From contig SVAI01000001.1 of assembly GCA_015059495.1 (NCBI GenBank), positions 1,218,207 to 1,256,952 on the forward strand: 38,746 nucleotides of DNA, given 5' to 3'. The notes under the pieces are model-generated. The model was not told where the DNA came from. It saw nothing but the letters and a program-made list of their open reading frames with translations, and searched no databases. Shown here one piece after another: positions 24,249 through 31,787 of the stretch. This stretch comes from Bacillota bacterium (GTDB taxonomy: Bacteria; Bacillota_I; Bacilli_A; RF39; UBA660). A program made the position numbers and the translations under genes. Numbering within the stretch: position 1 is the stretch's first letter; the number at the start of each line of letters is the position of its first letter.

Positions 24249-24911
24249 ATGCGTATTTTAGTTGTAGATGATGAAGAATTAATTAGAAACGTCATAAAAG
24301 AATATTTATCACTTGAAAATTTTATAGTAGACGAAGCACAAGATGGAGATGTAGCAATTAATAAAGTAAAGAATTCTAATTATGATTTAATTATTATGGA
24401 CATAATGATGCCTAATAAGGATGGATTTAGTGCATTTAAAGAAATAAAAGAAATAAAAAAGATACCATGTATTATGTTATCTGCTAGAGGAGAAGAATAT
24501 GATAAACTAACTGGTTTTGATTTAGGTGTAGATGATTATGTAACAAAACCATTCTCACCAAAAGAGTTAGTAGCACGTGTAAAAGCAGTAATAAAAAGAA
24601 CTAAACAAGAAGAAGAGAAGTATGTGTTTAACACTCTAGTTATTGATGATAAAGCCCATAGTGTAACAGTTGATAACAAAGAAATAAATTTAACACCTAA
24701 AGAATATGATTTATTAAAATACTTTGTTAAAAATAAAAATATAGCATTATCTAGAGAACAATTACTATCTGCTATATGGGGATATGATTTCTATGGTGAT
24801 GATAGAACTATAGATACTCATATTAAAACCCTAAGAAAAGCAATGGGTAAATATGGTGATCTAATAAAAACAGTAAGAGGAATGGGGTATAAATTTGAAT
24901 ACAAAGACTAA
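24249..24911 (+). CDS. OmpR/PhoB-family response regulator (PhoP-like)
   Basis: Predicted 220 residues. The receiver domain (1-118) has the acidic pair D7-D8, the phosphorylated Asp51 in IIMDIMMP, LSARG and the Lys of TKPFSP. The C-terminal winged helix (about 128-218) has LTPKEYDLLKYFVKN, SREQLLSAIWGYDFYGDDRTIDTHI and the closing VRGMGYKFE. It binds DNA as a dimer on direct repeats. The paired 11-bp-spaced TTCACA-type sites at its own promoter and behind the operon fit PhoP/PhoB-type recognition. The sensor kinase gene starts inside its 3' end. Phosphate as the signal is inferred only from those sites; no pst or phosphatase gene is nearby. Confidence 0.93.
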   Translation: MRILVVDDEELIRNVIKEYLSLENFIVDEAQDGDVAINKVKNSNYDLIIMDIMMPNKDGFSAFKEIKEIKKIPCIMLSARGEEYDKLTGFDLGVDDYVTKPFSPKELVARVKAVIKRTKQEEEKYVFNTLVIDDKAHSVTVDNKEINLTPKEYDLLKYFVKNKNIALSREQLLSAIWGYDFYGDDRTIDTHIKTLRKAMGKYGDLIKTVRGMGYKFEYKD

Positions 24912-26277
24912 GTATAGTATCAATAAAAAAATACTATCTTATCTTGTATTATTTGCTCTAGGTATTTTAGTGGTTCTTTGGTTAACACAAATACTATTCT
25001 TAAAAGTATTCTATGAAAAATATCAAGAAGATAAATTAGTTTCTATAGCTAAAGAATTATATAATACTAAAGAAAGTGAAATACAAAGTAAAATAGATAG
25101 TTTAACATTTGATACTAATATATGTATGGAATATATTAATCCTATTAATACAACATATTATAATACTAGAATTAATGGTTGTATGTTAGGTAAAAATGAT
25201 TCACTAGATAAATATATTAATGAATTAATTAATAAAAATGAAGATTTAACTTCAGTTAAATTAACTAATCCATTTAATAAAAGTGAAAGTTTATTATATG
25301 GTGTTAGAGTAGGTAACTCTAGAATATTCTTATATACAACTCTAGAGGATGTAGATTCAACTACATCAGTATTACGTAGTCAATTAATATATATATTTAT
25401 TGTTATTCTTGGTGTAGCTATATTAATATCATTCTATATATCTAGAATGTTATCTAAACCAATAGATAATATAACTCTAAAAGCTAAACGTTTAGCAGAT
25501 GGTAATTTTGATGTAGAGTTTGAAGAATCATCAATCTATGAAATAGATGAACTATCTAAGACTTTAAATTACTTAAAAGAAGAAACATCTAAAACAGATG
25601 AATTTAGACGTGATCTAATGGCTAACGTATCACATGATTTAAAAACACCACTAACAATGATTAAAGCTTATGCTGAAATGGTTAGAGATATATCATATAA
25701 AGATAAAAAGAAAAGAGAAGACAATCTAAATGTTATTATTAATGAATCAGATAGATTAAATGTATTAGTTAATGATATTTTAGAACTATCTAAGATTCAA
25801 TCTAATCAAAGTGAACTTAATAAAGAAGACTTTGATTTAGTATTAGAACTAAAAGATATCTTAACTAGATATGATATCTTAAAAGAACAAGAAGGTTACG
25901 ATATTATTTTAAAAACACCTAAAAAAGTATTAATTAATGCTGATAGAAAAAGAATATCTCAAGTATTATATAACTTAATTAATAATGCTATTAATTATAC
26001 TGGTGATGATAAAAAAGTATATGTTAATATTATTGATAATAAAAAATACTATCATATTGAAATAAAAGATACAGGTAAGGGTATAGATGAAGAAGATATA
26101 AAACATATCTGGGATAAATATTATAAAAAGGATAAAAATCATAAACGTAATGTAGTAGGTACTGGATTAGGTCTATCAATAGTTAAAAATATTTTAGTTA
26201 GTCATAACTTCAATTATGGCGTAGAATCAAAGAAAAATGAAGGATCTACATTCTACTTTGATATACCTAAACAATAA
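24895..26277 (+). CDS. sensor histidine kinase (PhoR-like)
   Basis: Predicted 460 residues. TM1 (about 14-37), an extracytoplasmic domain of about 120 residues with two Cys, TM2 (about 163-183), then HAMP, a dimerisation domain with VSHDLKTPL (phosphorylated His247), and an ATPase domain with NLINNAINYTG, DTGKGIDEED and GTGLGLSIVK. It phosphorylates the response regulator encoded just upstream. The start is a TTG at 24895, overlapping the regulator gene by 17 bases, with GGGG about 9 bases ahead. No ATG lies before TM1, so a non-ATG start is needed. This is the usual regulator-then-kinase order. Confidence 0.92.
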   Translation: MNTKTKYSINKKILSYLVLFALGILVVLWLTQILFLKVFYEKYQEDKLVSIAKELYNTKESEIQSKIDSLTFDTNICMEYINPINTTYYNTRINGCMLGKNDSLDKYINELINKNEDLTSVKLTNPFNKSESLLYGVRVGNSRIFLYTTLEDVDSTTSVLRSQLIYIFIVILGVAILISFYISRMLSKPIDNITLKAKRLADGNFDVEFEESSIYEIDELSKTLNYLKEETSKTDEFRRDLMANVSHDLKTPLTMIKAYAEMVRDISYKDKKKREDNLNVIINESDRLNVLVNDILELSKIQSNQSELNKEDFDLVLELKDILTRYDILKEQEGYDIILKTPKKVLINADRKRISQVLYNLINNAINYTGDDKKVYVNIIDNKKYYHIEIKDTGKGIDEEDIKHIWDKYYKKDKNHKRNVVGTGLGLSIVKNILVSHNFNYGVESKKNEGSTFYFDIPKQ

Positions 26278-26278
26278 T

Positions 26279-26321
26279 TTCACAAATACTTCACATATAT
26301 TTCACATTTAATAATTATACT
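26279..26321 (+). promoter_or_regulatory. three TTCACA direct repeats at 11-bp spacing plus -10 (Pho-box-like promoter)
   Basis: TTCACA occurs exactly at 26279, 26290 and 26301, each 11 bp apart, and TATACT follows at 26316-26321. B. subtilis PhoP binds TT(A/C/T)A(C/T)A repeats spaced 11 bp near the -35 region. The array starts one base after the stop of the sensor kinase, and no long gene follows for 320 bases. Confidence 0.65.
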
Positions 26322-26324
26322 TAT

Positions 26325-26480
26325 AAACAAGTAAAGGATGTGATGTGTTATAAGATTTAGAACCTGACTTAAAATGCGTAAATAATAAAATTAATTATAT
26401 ATAAAACCCTATACAATAAAAATAACATATAAACTCAAACTCAAAACTTTTAAAAAGAAAGATTTAATCTTTCTTTTTTA
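26325..26480 (+). ncRNA. candidate short transcript from the Pho-box-like promoter
   Basis: The repeat-controlled promoter and the terminator at 26452-26479 would give an RNA of about 155 bases. It holds no ORF over a few codons; a ribosome site AAAGGATG precedes an ATG at 26343, but the frame ends after five codons (M-C-Y-K-I). It could be a regulatory RNA, or the leftover leader of a lost Pho-type gene. This is inferred from signals only. Confidence 0.4.
26452..26479 (+). terminator. terminator of the candidate short transcript
   Basis: AAAAAGAAAGA and TCTTTCTTTTT form a stem with a short loop and T run. Confidence 0.8.
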
Positions 26481-26489
26481 TTTTTCTTA

Positions 26490-26498
26490 TGTTATTAT
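26490..26498 (+). promoter_or_regulatory. extended -10 for the structured RNA
   Basis: TGTTATTAT (TG-T-TATTAT) would start transcription near 26505, precisely where the first stem of the structured RNA begins. Confidence 0.45.
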
Positions 26499-26504
26499 AT
26501 AAGT

Positions 26505-26592
26505 GGCTATTAAATATTAATAGCTATTGTAAATGGGAGGGCCCAGTAGTGGGCTTATCTTCGGTAGGGAGGTCAGCTTCCTACCATTTTTA
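26505..26592 (+). ncRNA. structured RNA of unknown class with three stems, ahead of the export gene
   Basis: This short stretch is much GC-richer than its surroundings and folds into three consecutive hairpins: GCTATTAA/TTAATAGC (26506-26524), GGGCCCA/TGGGCTT with loop GTAG (26539-26556), and GGTAGGGAG/CTTCCTACC with loop GTCAG (26563-26585). The last is followed by ATTTTTATTT, making it an intrinsic terminator. It ends 49 bases before the ATG of the small multidrug export family gene, so it may be a riboswitch or attenuator leader, or a free small RNA. I cannot match it to a class I know. Confidence 0.6.
26563..26592 (+). terminator. terminator hairpin at the end of the structured RNA
   Basis: A 9-bp GC-rich stem with a 5-base loop is followed by a T-rich tract. 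It may be conditional if the RNA is a leader. Confidence 0.75.
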
Positions 26593-26640
26593 TTTGAAGA
26601 ATTAATATATATATATTATAATTAGATAGGTGAATAAATT

Positions 26641-27111
26641 ATGTTTATTAAGTATTTAATAGTATTTTTAATATCAATGGTTCCATTAATAGAACTAAGA
26701 GGGGCAGTTCCATATGCAGTATATCTAGAACTTCCACTTTTACCATCTTATATTATTGCTATCATTGGTAACATGTTACCTGTACCAATTATCTTCTTCT
26801 TTGCAAGAAAAGTATTACTTTGGGGTAAAGATAAAAAAGTTATTGGTAAATTCTTCACTTTCTGTTTAGAAAAGGGAGAAAAGGGTGGCAACAAACTAAA
26901 AGCTAAAGCCAAAAATGGTTTATATGTTGCACTATTATTATTTGTTGGAATTCCAATTCCAGGAACAGGTGCATGGACTGGAACTTTAGCAGCATCAATT
27001 CTTGATATGGATTTTAAAAAGAGTGTAGTATCTGTAATGTTAGGTGTAATTTTAGCAGGTATAATAATGGGATTACTATCTCTTGGATTATTTAGAGGAA
27101 TACTAGGATAA
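26641..27111 (+). CDS. small multidrug export family membrane protein (COG2426/PF06695)
   Basis: Predicted 156 residues with four or five hydrophobic segments. The signature parts are MVPLIELRGAVPYA at the first helix, GNMLPVPIIFFFARK, and LFVGIPIPGTGAWTGTLAAS, which identify the Sm_multidrug_ex family. Despite the name, transport substrate and mechanism are not established. The ribosome site AGGTGA is good. The gene follows a GC-rich structured RNA with a terminator, so its expression may be controlled by that leader. A weak inverted repeat TAATTTAAATTA with T-rich sequence follows the stop. Confidence 0.85.
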   Translation: MFIKYLIVFLISMVPLIELRGAVPYAVYLELPLLPSYIIAIIGNMLPVPIIFFFARKVLLWGKDKKVIGKFFTFCLEKGEKGGNKLKAKAKNGLYVALLLFVGIPIPGTGAWTGTLAASILDMDFKKSVVSVMLGVILAGIIMGLLSLGLFRGILG

Positions 27112-27122
27112 TTTAAATTATT

Positions 27123-27150
27123 TTGGTATTTTTTTTATTTGTGTTATAAT
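27123..27150 (+). promoter_or_regulatory. promoter of the 27173 operon
   Basis: TTGGTA (27123-27128), a 16-bp spacer and TATAAT (27145-27150) with TGT before it (extended -10) stand 22 bases ahead of the start codon. Confidence 0.7.
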
Positions 27151-27172
27151 TAACTTAGGGAGGCTGAGGTAA

Positions 27173-27814
27173 ATGAGTGCAGAAGAAGAATATATTAATA
27201 GTTTAAGTCATTTAGACTACTTACGAGAACAAAATAAAACTGATTCTAACGTAAAAAGAATTACCAACTTAATTGCAGGTAAAGAAAGAACAATTTCTTG
27301 TCTAGAAAAAAGAGAAAGCGTTCAACAATATATCCAACTTCTAGAAGATGAATTTGTTCAAAATTATATTCATGCCAAAGAAGAATTAAATGACCTTGAA
27401 TATGATAGACACAAAGAAAGAAAAAAACTTCAATTACTAAAGCAACAACTTTGTACACACCCAGCTATTTTAGTGACTGAGGAACTTAAAACATATGAAT
27501 CATTAAGTGATGACCAAATTGGTCAAGGAATAATACCTAAAGAAGATATCATAACCTATGGTATATGTTTAGTATGTAATAAGAGAATGAATCCAGTAGA
27601 TAGAGAATCGACTAGAATGGATTGTCTAGTATATATTAAAGACAGATCTGATAATTACTTCTTAAAACATGAAGATGTGGTAGAAGCACAAAATAAATTT
27701 GATTCATTAAGAAAAGGCAAAAAATGCTCATATAAAGATTTAAGTAAAAGATTGGTAAGAAGAAAAGGAGAACAACATGAACAAGATGAGAACTCAGGAA
27801 GAATTAAAGGGTAG
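27173..27814 (+). CDS. coiled-coil protein with Cys/His zinc-ribbon-like motif (paralogue 1)
   Basis: Predicted 213 residues. Residues 1-90 form long charged helices, likely a coiled coil. LCTHPAIL (Cys-x-His) near residue 94 and YGICLVCNKRM (Cys-x2-Cys) near 130 could together bind a zinc ion. The C-terminus is basic (KRLVRRKGEQHEQDENSGR). The same C-x-H-P and C-L-x-C layout occurs in the next gene, so the two are paralogues. I do not know the function. Ribosome site GGGAGGCTGAGG. The gene overlaps its paralogue by 38 bases. Confidence 0.65.
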   Translation: MSAEEEYINSLSHLDYLREQNKTDSNVKRITNLIAGKERTISCLEKRESVQQYIQLLEDEFVQNYIHAKEELNDLEYDRHKERKKLQLLKQQLCTHPAILVTEELKTYESLSDDQIGQGIIPKEDIITYGICLVCNKRMNPVDRESTRMDCLVYIKDRSDNYFLKHEDVVEAQNKFDSLRKGKKCSYKDLSKRLVRRKGEQHEQDENSGRIKG

Positions 27815-28319
27815 ACTAGTAGAAATCAACAATTCAATAGCAAATGCTTTAACTAATATTGATGAATATGAATATGAAGCAACAGTACTAGAAGTTACAA
27901 GTGAAGATGTAAAAAAATATTTACAATTACTTAGAAATCCAGAAGTAACTAAATATATTAATTACCATAATTTAATAGGTAAGAATAAAAAAGATATAAT
28001 TAGTTTAAGGGATGAAGCAGCTCAAATAGGATTTGCTTTAAAACAACAAACATGTGAACATCCAGTATTACTTGAAACTAAAGTAGAAAACTTTGATGAT
28101 TCAATTAAAGAAACTGCTTATACATATGTATGTTTAGAATGTAGAAAACAATTACATGCTGCTAATAGAAGTAATAAAACAATTGTATCTAAATACTATA
28201 ATCAAGATTATGAACTAAGTGATGATGAAATAAATCAAATAGAAACAGAATATACAACATATAGAGAAAATAATCCAAAAGAAGACGCTCAAAAAGCATT
28301 AAAAAAGATAGCTTTATAA
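27777..28319 (+). CDS. coiled-coil protein with Cys/His zinc-ribbon-like motif (paralogue 2)
   Basis: Predicted 180 residues. It follows the plan of the gene before it: helical N-terminal half, then QQTCEHPVLLE (Cys-x-His) and YVCLECRKQL (Cys-x2-Cys), then an acidic helical tail. The start ATG 27777 has AAAAGGAGAA upstream inside the first gene; ATG 27786 is an alternative. Co-translation of two related small zinc-ribbon proteins suggests they act as a pair, perhaps a heterodimer (inference). No family recognised. A bidirectional terminator follows. Confidence 0.65.
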   Translation: MNKMRTQEELKGRLVEINNSIANALTNIDEYEYEATVLEVTSEDVKKYLQLLRNPEVTKYINYHNLIGKNKKDIISLRDEAAQIGFALKQQTCEHPVLLETKVENFDDSIKETAYTYVCLECRKQLHAANRSNKTIVSKYYNQDYELSDDEINQIETEYTTYRENNPKEDAQKALKKIAL

Positions 28320-28331
28320 GCTATCTTTTTA
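28301..28331. terminator. bidirectional terminator
   Basis: AAGATAGCTT and AAGCTATCTT form a perfect stem with a TAT loop, A run before and T run after, between two converging genes. Confidence 0.9.
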
Positions 28332-29520
28332 TTGTTCTATAAATCTTAAGTAGAATAGGTAATACTTTATACCAGAACTTCTTATTAACTAAATCAAAGT
28401 CTCCTAACCATTCTATATAAGTTCCACCTAATTTTCTCTTATATTCATATATACCAGCTAAATTCTTATATTTAGTATGTGGATCACCAACAGTACCAAA
28501 TAAATCACTAAATTCCTTATTTGATAAATATGCATCTTTCATAAATTCATAATATAATCTATTAACAGTACCAGTATATTCAGCAATATTATCATTACCT
28601 ATATATAAAGACCATGCACCATTTTCAGTATATATACAAATAAGTGAGGCTATAACTAAGTCTTTATCACTTTTTCTATTTTCTTTTAAGAAATTAATAT
28701 CTTTATTTAATTTATTAATTCTATCTTCATTCTTTTCTGACTTAACTTGTTCTTCAAACTTAGCTATTACTTTATCTATATTAATCTTAGCAATAAAATT
28801 CTTTATATAATTATCTTTCTTAAATTCATTAAATATATCTTCATAATATTTTTTAGTATATGCTTTAAATCCATCTTTTTGAGATACTTTTTGTACTAAT
28901 TCATAGAATTCATCAATACTATTAGATTCTTCAATAACTAAATCATAATTATAACTTCTTTTAATACTTCTCATAAATGTTTTAGATATAGTTTGTTCTA
29001 CTTCTTCAAAGTTATAATAATTCTTATTTATAGTTCTAAAAGTATATCTAGGTTGATTACCATTATATAACTTATAAAAACCTTTATGTTGATATCCTAT
29101 TGATACTATATAATTAAATAATTCATAATTATTATTACCACCAGGAATAGGATTAGCTTCTAAATCAATATCTTGATATGATACAGCAGGATCTACTCTT
29201 AAATATATAGTATTAATACTTTCCATATATTTCTTTAATTCTTCTGTAAATACCTTTAATACTTCTTTATTATCCCAATCAATTAAATATCCTCTAGGGG
29301 CATATAAATAACACATTTTAAATGGAGTATCTTTTCTTAATAATAAAGTCTCACATACTATATTATTATTTTCATCTCTTAAACCAACATATAGGGGAGT
29401 TCTACCACTATTTTTCTTATTTATTTCACCCCAATAATATGAATTTAAAAAATGTTGATTAGAATTACTTTTCCAAAACTTTATATATTCATCTTTACTA
29501 ATATTACTATCAAATTTCAT
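28321..29520 (-). CDS. FemABX-family peptidoglycan bridge aminoacyltransferase
   Basis: Predicted 399 residues. FLNSYYWGEINKK near the start, LYAPRGYLIDW, the GNAT-like core, and GGTYIEWLGDFDLV near the end are family landmarks of FemA/FemB/MurM. A charged helical arm (about 255-290, KFEEQVKSEKNEDRINKLNKDI) corresponds to the coiled coil of FemA. These enzymes add amino acids from aminoacyl-tRNA to lipid II to make interpeptide bridges. The ribosome site AGGTGA is good. It lies next to an LCP gene on the same strand, supporting a wall-assembly role. Confidence 0.92.
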   Translation of the reverse strand: MKFDSNISKDEYIKFWKSNSNQHFLNSYYWGEINKKNSGRTPLYVGLRDENNNIVCETLLLRKDTPFKMCYLYAPRGYLIDWDNKEVLKVFTEELKKYMESINTIYLRVDPAVSYQDIDLEANPIPGGNNNYELFNYIVSIGYQHKGFYKLYNGNQPRYTFRTINKNYYNFEEVEQTISKTFMRSIKRSYNYDLVIEESNSIDEFYELVQKVSQKDGFKAYTKKYYEDIFNEFKKDNYIKNFIAKINIDKVIAKFEEQVKSEKNEDRINKLNKDINFLKENRKSDKDLVIASLICIYTENGAWSLYIGNDNIAEYTGTVNRLYYEFMKDAYLSNKEFSDLFGTVGDPHTKYKNLAGIYEYKRKLGGTYIEWLGDFDLVNKKFWYKVLPILLKIYRTIKR

Positions 29521-29555
29521 AAATTTTCACCTATATTTATTTTATCAAATATTAT

Positions 29556-29586
29556 ATAAAAATAAAACCTTAGTTTTCACTAAGGT
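29556..29586 (-). terminator. terminator of the LCP-PASTA gene
   Basis: ACCTTAGT and ACTAAGGT with a GAAA loop on the minus strand, overlapping the stop and followed by TTTATTTTT. Confidence 0.85.
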
Positions 29587-31573
29587 CTTCTTTTTCATCA
29601 TCTTCTTTACTATCTTCTACTGGAGTAATAACTTCAGGAATCTCTTCAGATGATTCTTCTTTATTTTCATTATCTTCATAATCTTTATCATCAGTAGGTT
29701 TCTTTGATGGAGTTTCCTTTTTATCCTTAACATCCACTACATAGATAGTAATTTGACTCATGTTATTTATTAATACATTTTCATGTGGCTCTTGGAAAGC
29801 TACACATCCATTACATACATTTGAATCATAATATTGAGATGTTTCATCAATATATGTAACTGATGCAGTCTTACCATTTTCATTAATCCAATTTAATGCA
29901 TTTTCTTTAGTCTTACCAACTAAGTTAGCCATAGTCTTCTCAACACCATTACTTCTTAGTCCTTCACCATAATATCTAGATACATAATCCTCATTATAAT
30001 CTATCTTAAATGTTTTATTTAATTTAGCACTTTCTAATTCTAAATTAACCTTCATCATATTAGATATTTCATCCATTGAATCTTTATAATATCCTAATGC
30101 AGAAGTATTAGATGAACCAGTCCATACTGGTAAACTATAAGTTTCTAAATAAGTTTTATTAATAGATAATACATCACCAGTAGATCCTTGAGCTACTTGT
30201 ACTATCTTCTTAGCAACATTATATAGTGACATAATTTGTTCACTCTTCATATTAGTATCCATATTTCTTTCAATAGTAGATAATAATTCTTGAAATTGTT
30301 CAAATGAAGTAATATTTTTAACTTCATTTATAATCGCACTAACAACTTGTTGTTGATGTCTAACTCTATCTAAATCTGATCCTAAAAATTGCTTTCTACT
30401 TCTAGAGTAGGCAAGTGCTTGTTCACCATTTAATCTTTGAATACCTGGATCCATACATACCATGTATTCACCAAATCTTCTAAATGAATCTTGTTCACAA
30501 ACTTGTCCATGATAGTCAACGCCTTCACGATAAGTAAAATCAGGTTTTTGTACATCAACTGTAACACCACCTAAAGCATTAACTAAATCAACAACACCTT
30601 TAAAATTAACTTTAACATAAAAATCTATATCAATATCTGTTAATTGTTTAATAGTTTTAATAACACAATTAGTTCCACTTCCTGCTGAAGAATTAATCTT
30701 AGCAAAAGCATTATTTCTACATGCTATTGGAACATAAGTATCTCTTGGAATAGAGAATGCACTAGCAGTTAAAGTATTTGGATTAAATGTTATTAACATT
30801 AATGTATCACCATTAAATGATGTAGCAGCATTCAATCCATCATCTTCACTATCAACACCCATTAAAAGTAATGAGAAAGGTTCAGTTAACTTTTTATCTG
30901 TATAAGATACATTATCTTGATTTTGCATTTCTTCACTATAAGTATGTACTACTTTAGTTTTCTTAGCTATATCTTCTAAACCTTCTTCGTTAGAGAATCT
31001 AACCGCATAGTTATTAGTTACAACTATACCCATTATTTTATTATTTAATAAATCATTAAACATATCTACATAATCATCATATCTTTTAATTTCATTAGTT
31101 AAAGAATGACTCTTAATTAATTTATTACCTAGTATATAACCTTCAATATCATTAGTATCATTAATCATACCAATAACACCTTTATTATCAAACTCAGTAT
31201 TCTTTAATGTAACTAATGCTGATGTATAAACTAACTTATCTTTATTCATAGCTTCAATCTTTGAATAAACTGCACCAACATAATAACTAGCTACACCAAA
31301 TATAATACTAAAGAGTACTGTAAATACCATTAATATAATAAAATTCTTATACTTTTTAGTAAATATATCCATTATTCCAGCTAGTAACCATATTAATGCA
31401 TATACACCAAATGTAAATATTAATATAATTCTAATTGGAGTTTCTATAGTGGATAGATGTAATAGGTTTATAGTAAATAATATGTAAGTTATTATATAAG
31501 CTAGTAAAGTAATCAAATATAATGATAGGAATACTTTATTAGCTTTTTTACATTTCTTAAAAAAAGCTTTCAT
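29570..31573 (-). CDS. LytR-CpsA-Psr (LCP) protein with C-terminal PASTA-like domain
   Basis: Predicted 667 residues from ATG 31573, which has AAAGGATGG in front; ATG 31582 is too close. Three hydrophobic helices lie in about residues 10-110. The LCP domain is at about 230-420: LLLMGVDSE, FSIPRDTYV, ALAYSRSR and DLDRVRHQQQVV carry the Arg/Asp residues that bind the pyrophosphate of the lipid carrier. LCP enzymes transfer teichoic acids or other glycopolymers to peptidoglycan. After a helical region, residues about 550-620 (ANLVGKTKENALNWI ... NVLINNMSQITIYVVD) resemble a PASTA repeat, followed by an acidic Lys/Glu tail. LCP-PASTA fusions are uncommon in what I know. Confidence 0.88.
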   Translation of the reverse strand: MKAFFKKCKKANKVFLSLYLITLLAYIITYILFTINLLHLSTIETPIRIILIFTFGVYALIWLLAGIMDIFTKKYKNFIILMVFTVLFSIIFGVASYYVGAVYSKIEAMNKDKLVYTSALVTLKNTEFDNKGVIGMINDTNDIEGYILGNKLIKSHSLTNEIKRYDDYVDMFNDLLNNKIMGIVVTNNYAVRFSNEEGLEDIAKKTKVVHTYSEEMQNQDNVSYTDKKLTEPFSLLLMGVDSEDDGLNAATSFNGDTLMLITFNPNTLTASAFSIPRDTYVPIACRNNAFAKINSSAGSGTNCVIKTIKQLTDIDIDFYVKVNFKGVVDLVNALGGVTVDVQKPDFTYREGVDYHGQVCEQDSFRRFGEYMVCMDPGIQRLNGEQALAYSRSRKQFLGSDLDRVRHQQQVVSAIINEVKNITSFEQFQELLSTIERNMDTNMKSEQIMSLYNVAKKIVQVAQGSTGDVLSINKTYLETYSLPVWTGSSNTSALGYYKDSMDEISNMMKVNLELESAKLNKTFKIDYNEDYVSRYYGEGLRSNGVEKTMANLVGKTKENALNWINENGKTASVTYIDETSQYYDSNVCNGCVAFQEPHENVLINNMSQITIYVVDVKDKKETPSKKPTDDKDYEDNENKEESSEEIPEVITPVEDSKEDDEKEDLSEN

Positions 31574-31604
31574 ACTAACCATCCTTTATTATTTTATTAT
31601 TCCA

Positions 31605-31610
31605 TTATAC
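31605..31610 (-). promoter_or_regulatory. -10 of the LCP-PASTA gene
   Basis: TATAAT on the minus strand lies 31 bases before the ATG. No convincing -35 is present. Confidence 0.4.
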
Positions 31611-31644
31611 TACAAAATACTCATACAAAACATACGAAATTATG

Positions 31645-31680
31645 TTTGTTAACAAATAGTGTAAAGTTTAACACTTTTTT
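31645..31680. promoter_or_regulatory. adjacent palindrome and hairpin in the divergent region
   Basis: TTTGTTAACAAA (31645-31656) is a perfect 12-bp palindrome. Two bases on, AGTGTAAAGTTTAACACT (31658-31675) is an imperfect inverted repeat followed by T. They could be regulator sites, or an attenuator ahead of the surface gene at 31788. Confidence 0.4.
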
Positions 31681-31787
31681 ACATTGTTCGTTGTTAATAA
31701 AAATATTATATGTTATTATCGATAACAGTGTGTTTTAAAAAGAATAAAAATAGTATAGTAGCAAATAATAATAAAAAGGAGGATATT

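Noticed and set aside
26343..26360. Five-codon frame M-C-Y-K-I as a gene
   Set aside because: A ribosome site precedes it, but five codons is too short to call; it is kept only as a detail of the candidate transcript.
26505..26592. SRP RNA or a yybP-ykoY (manganese) riboswitch as identity of the structured RNA
   Set aside because: The SRP tetraloop/bulge signature and the conserved riboswitch opening GGGGAGUAG are both absent. The similarity is limited to GC-rich stems.
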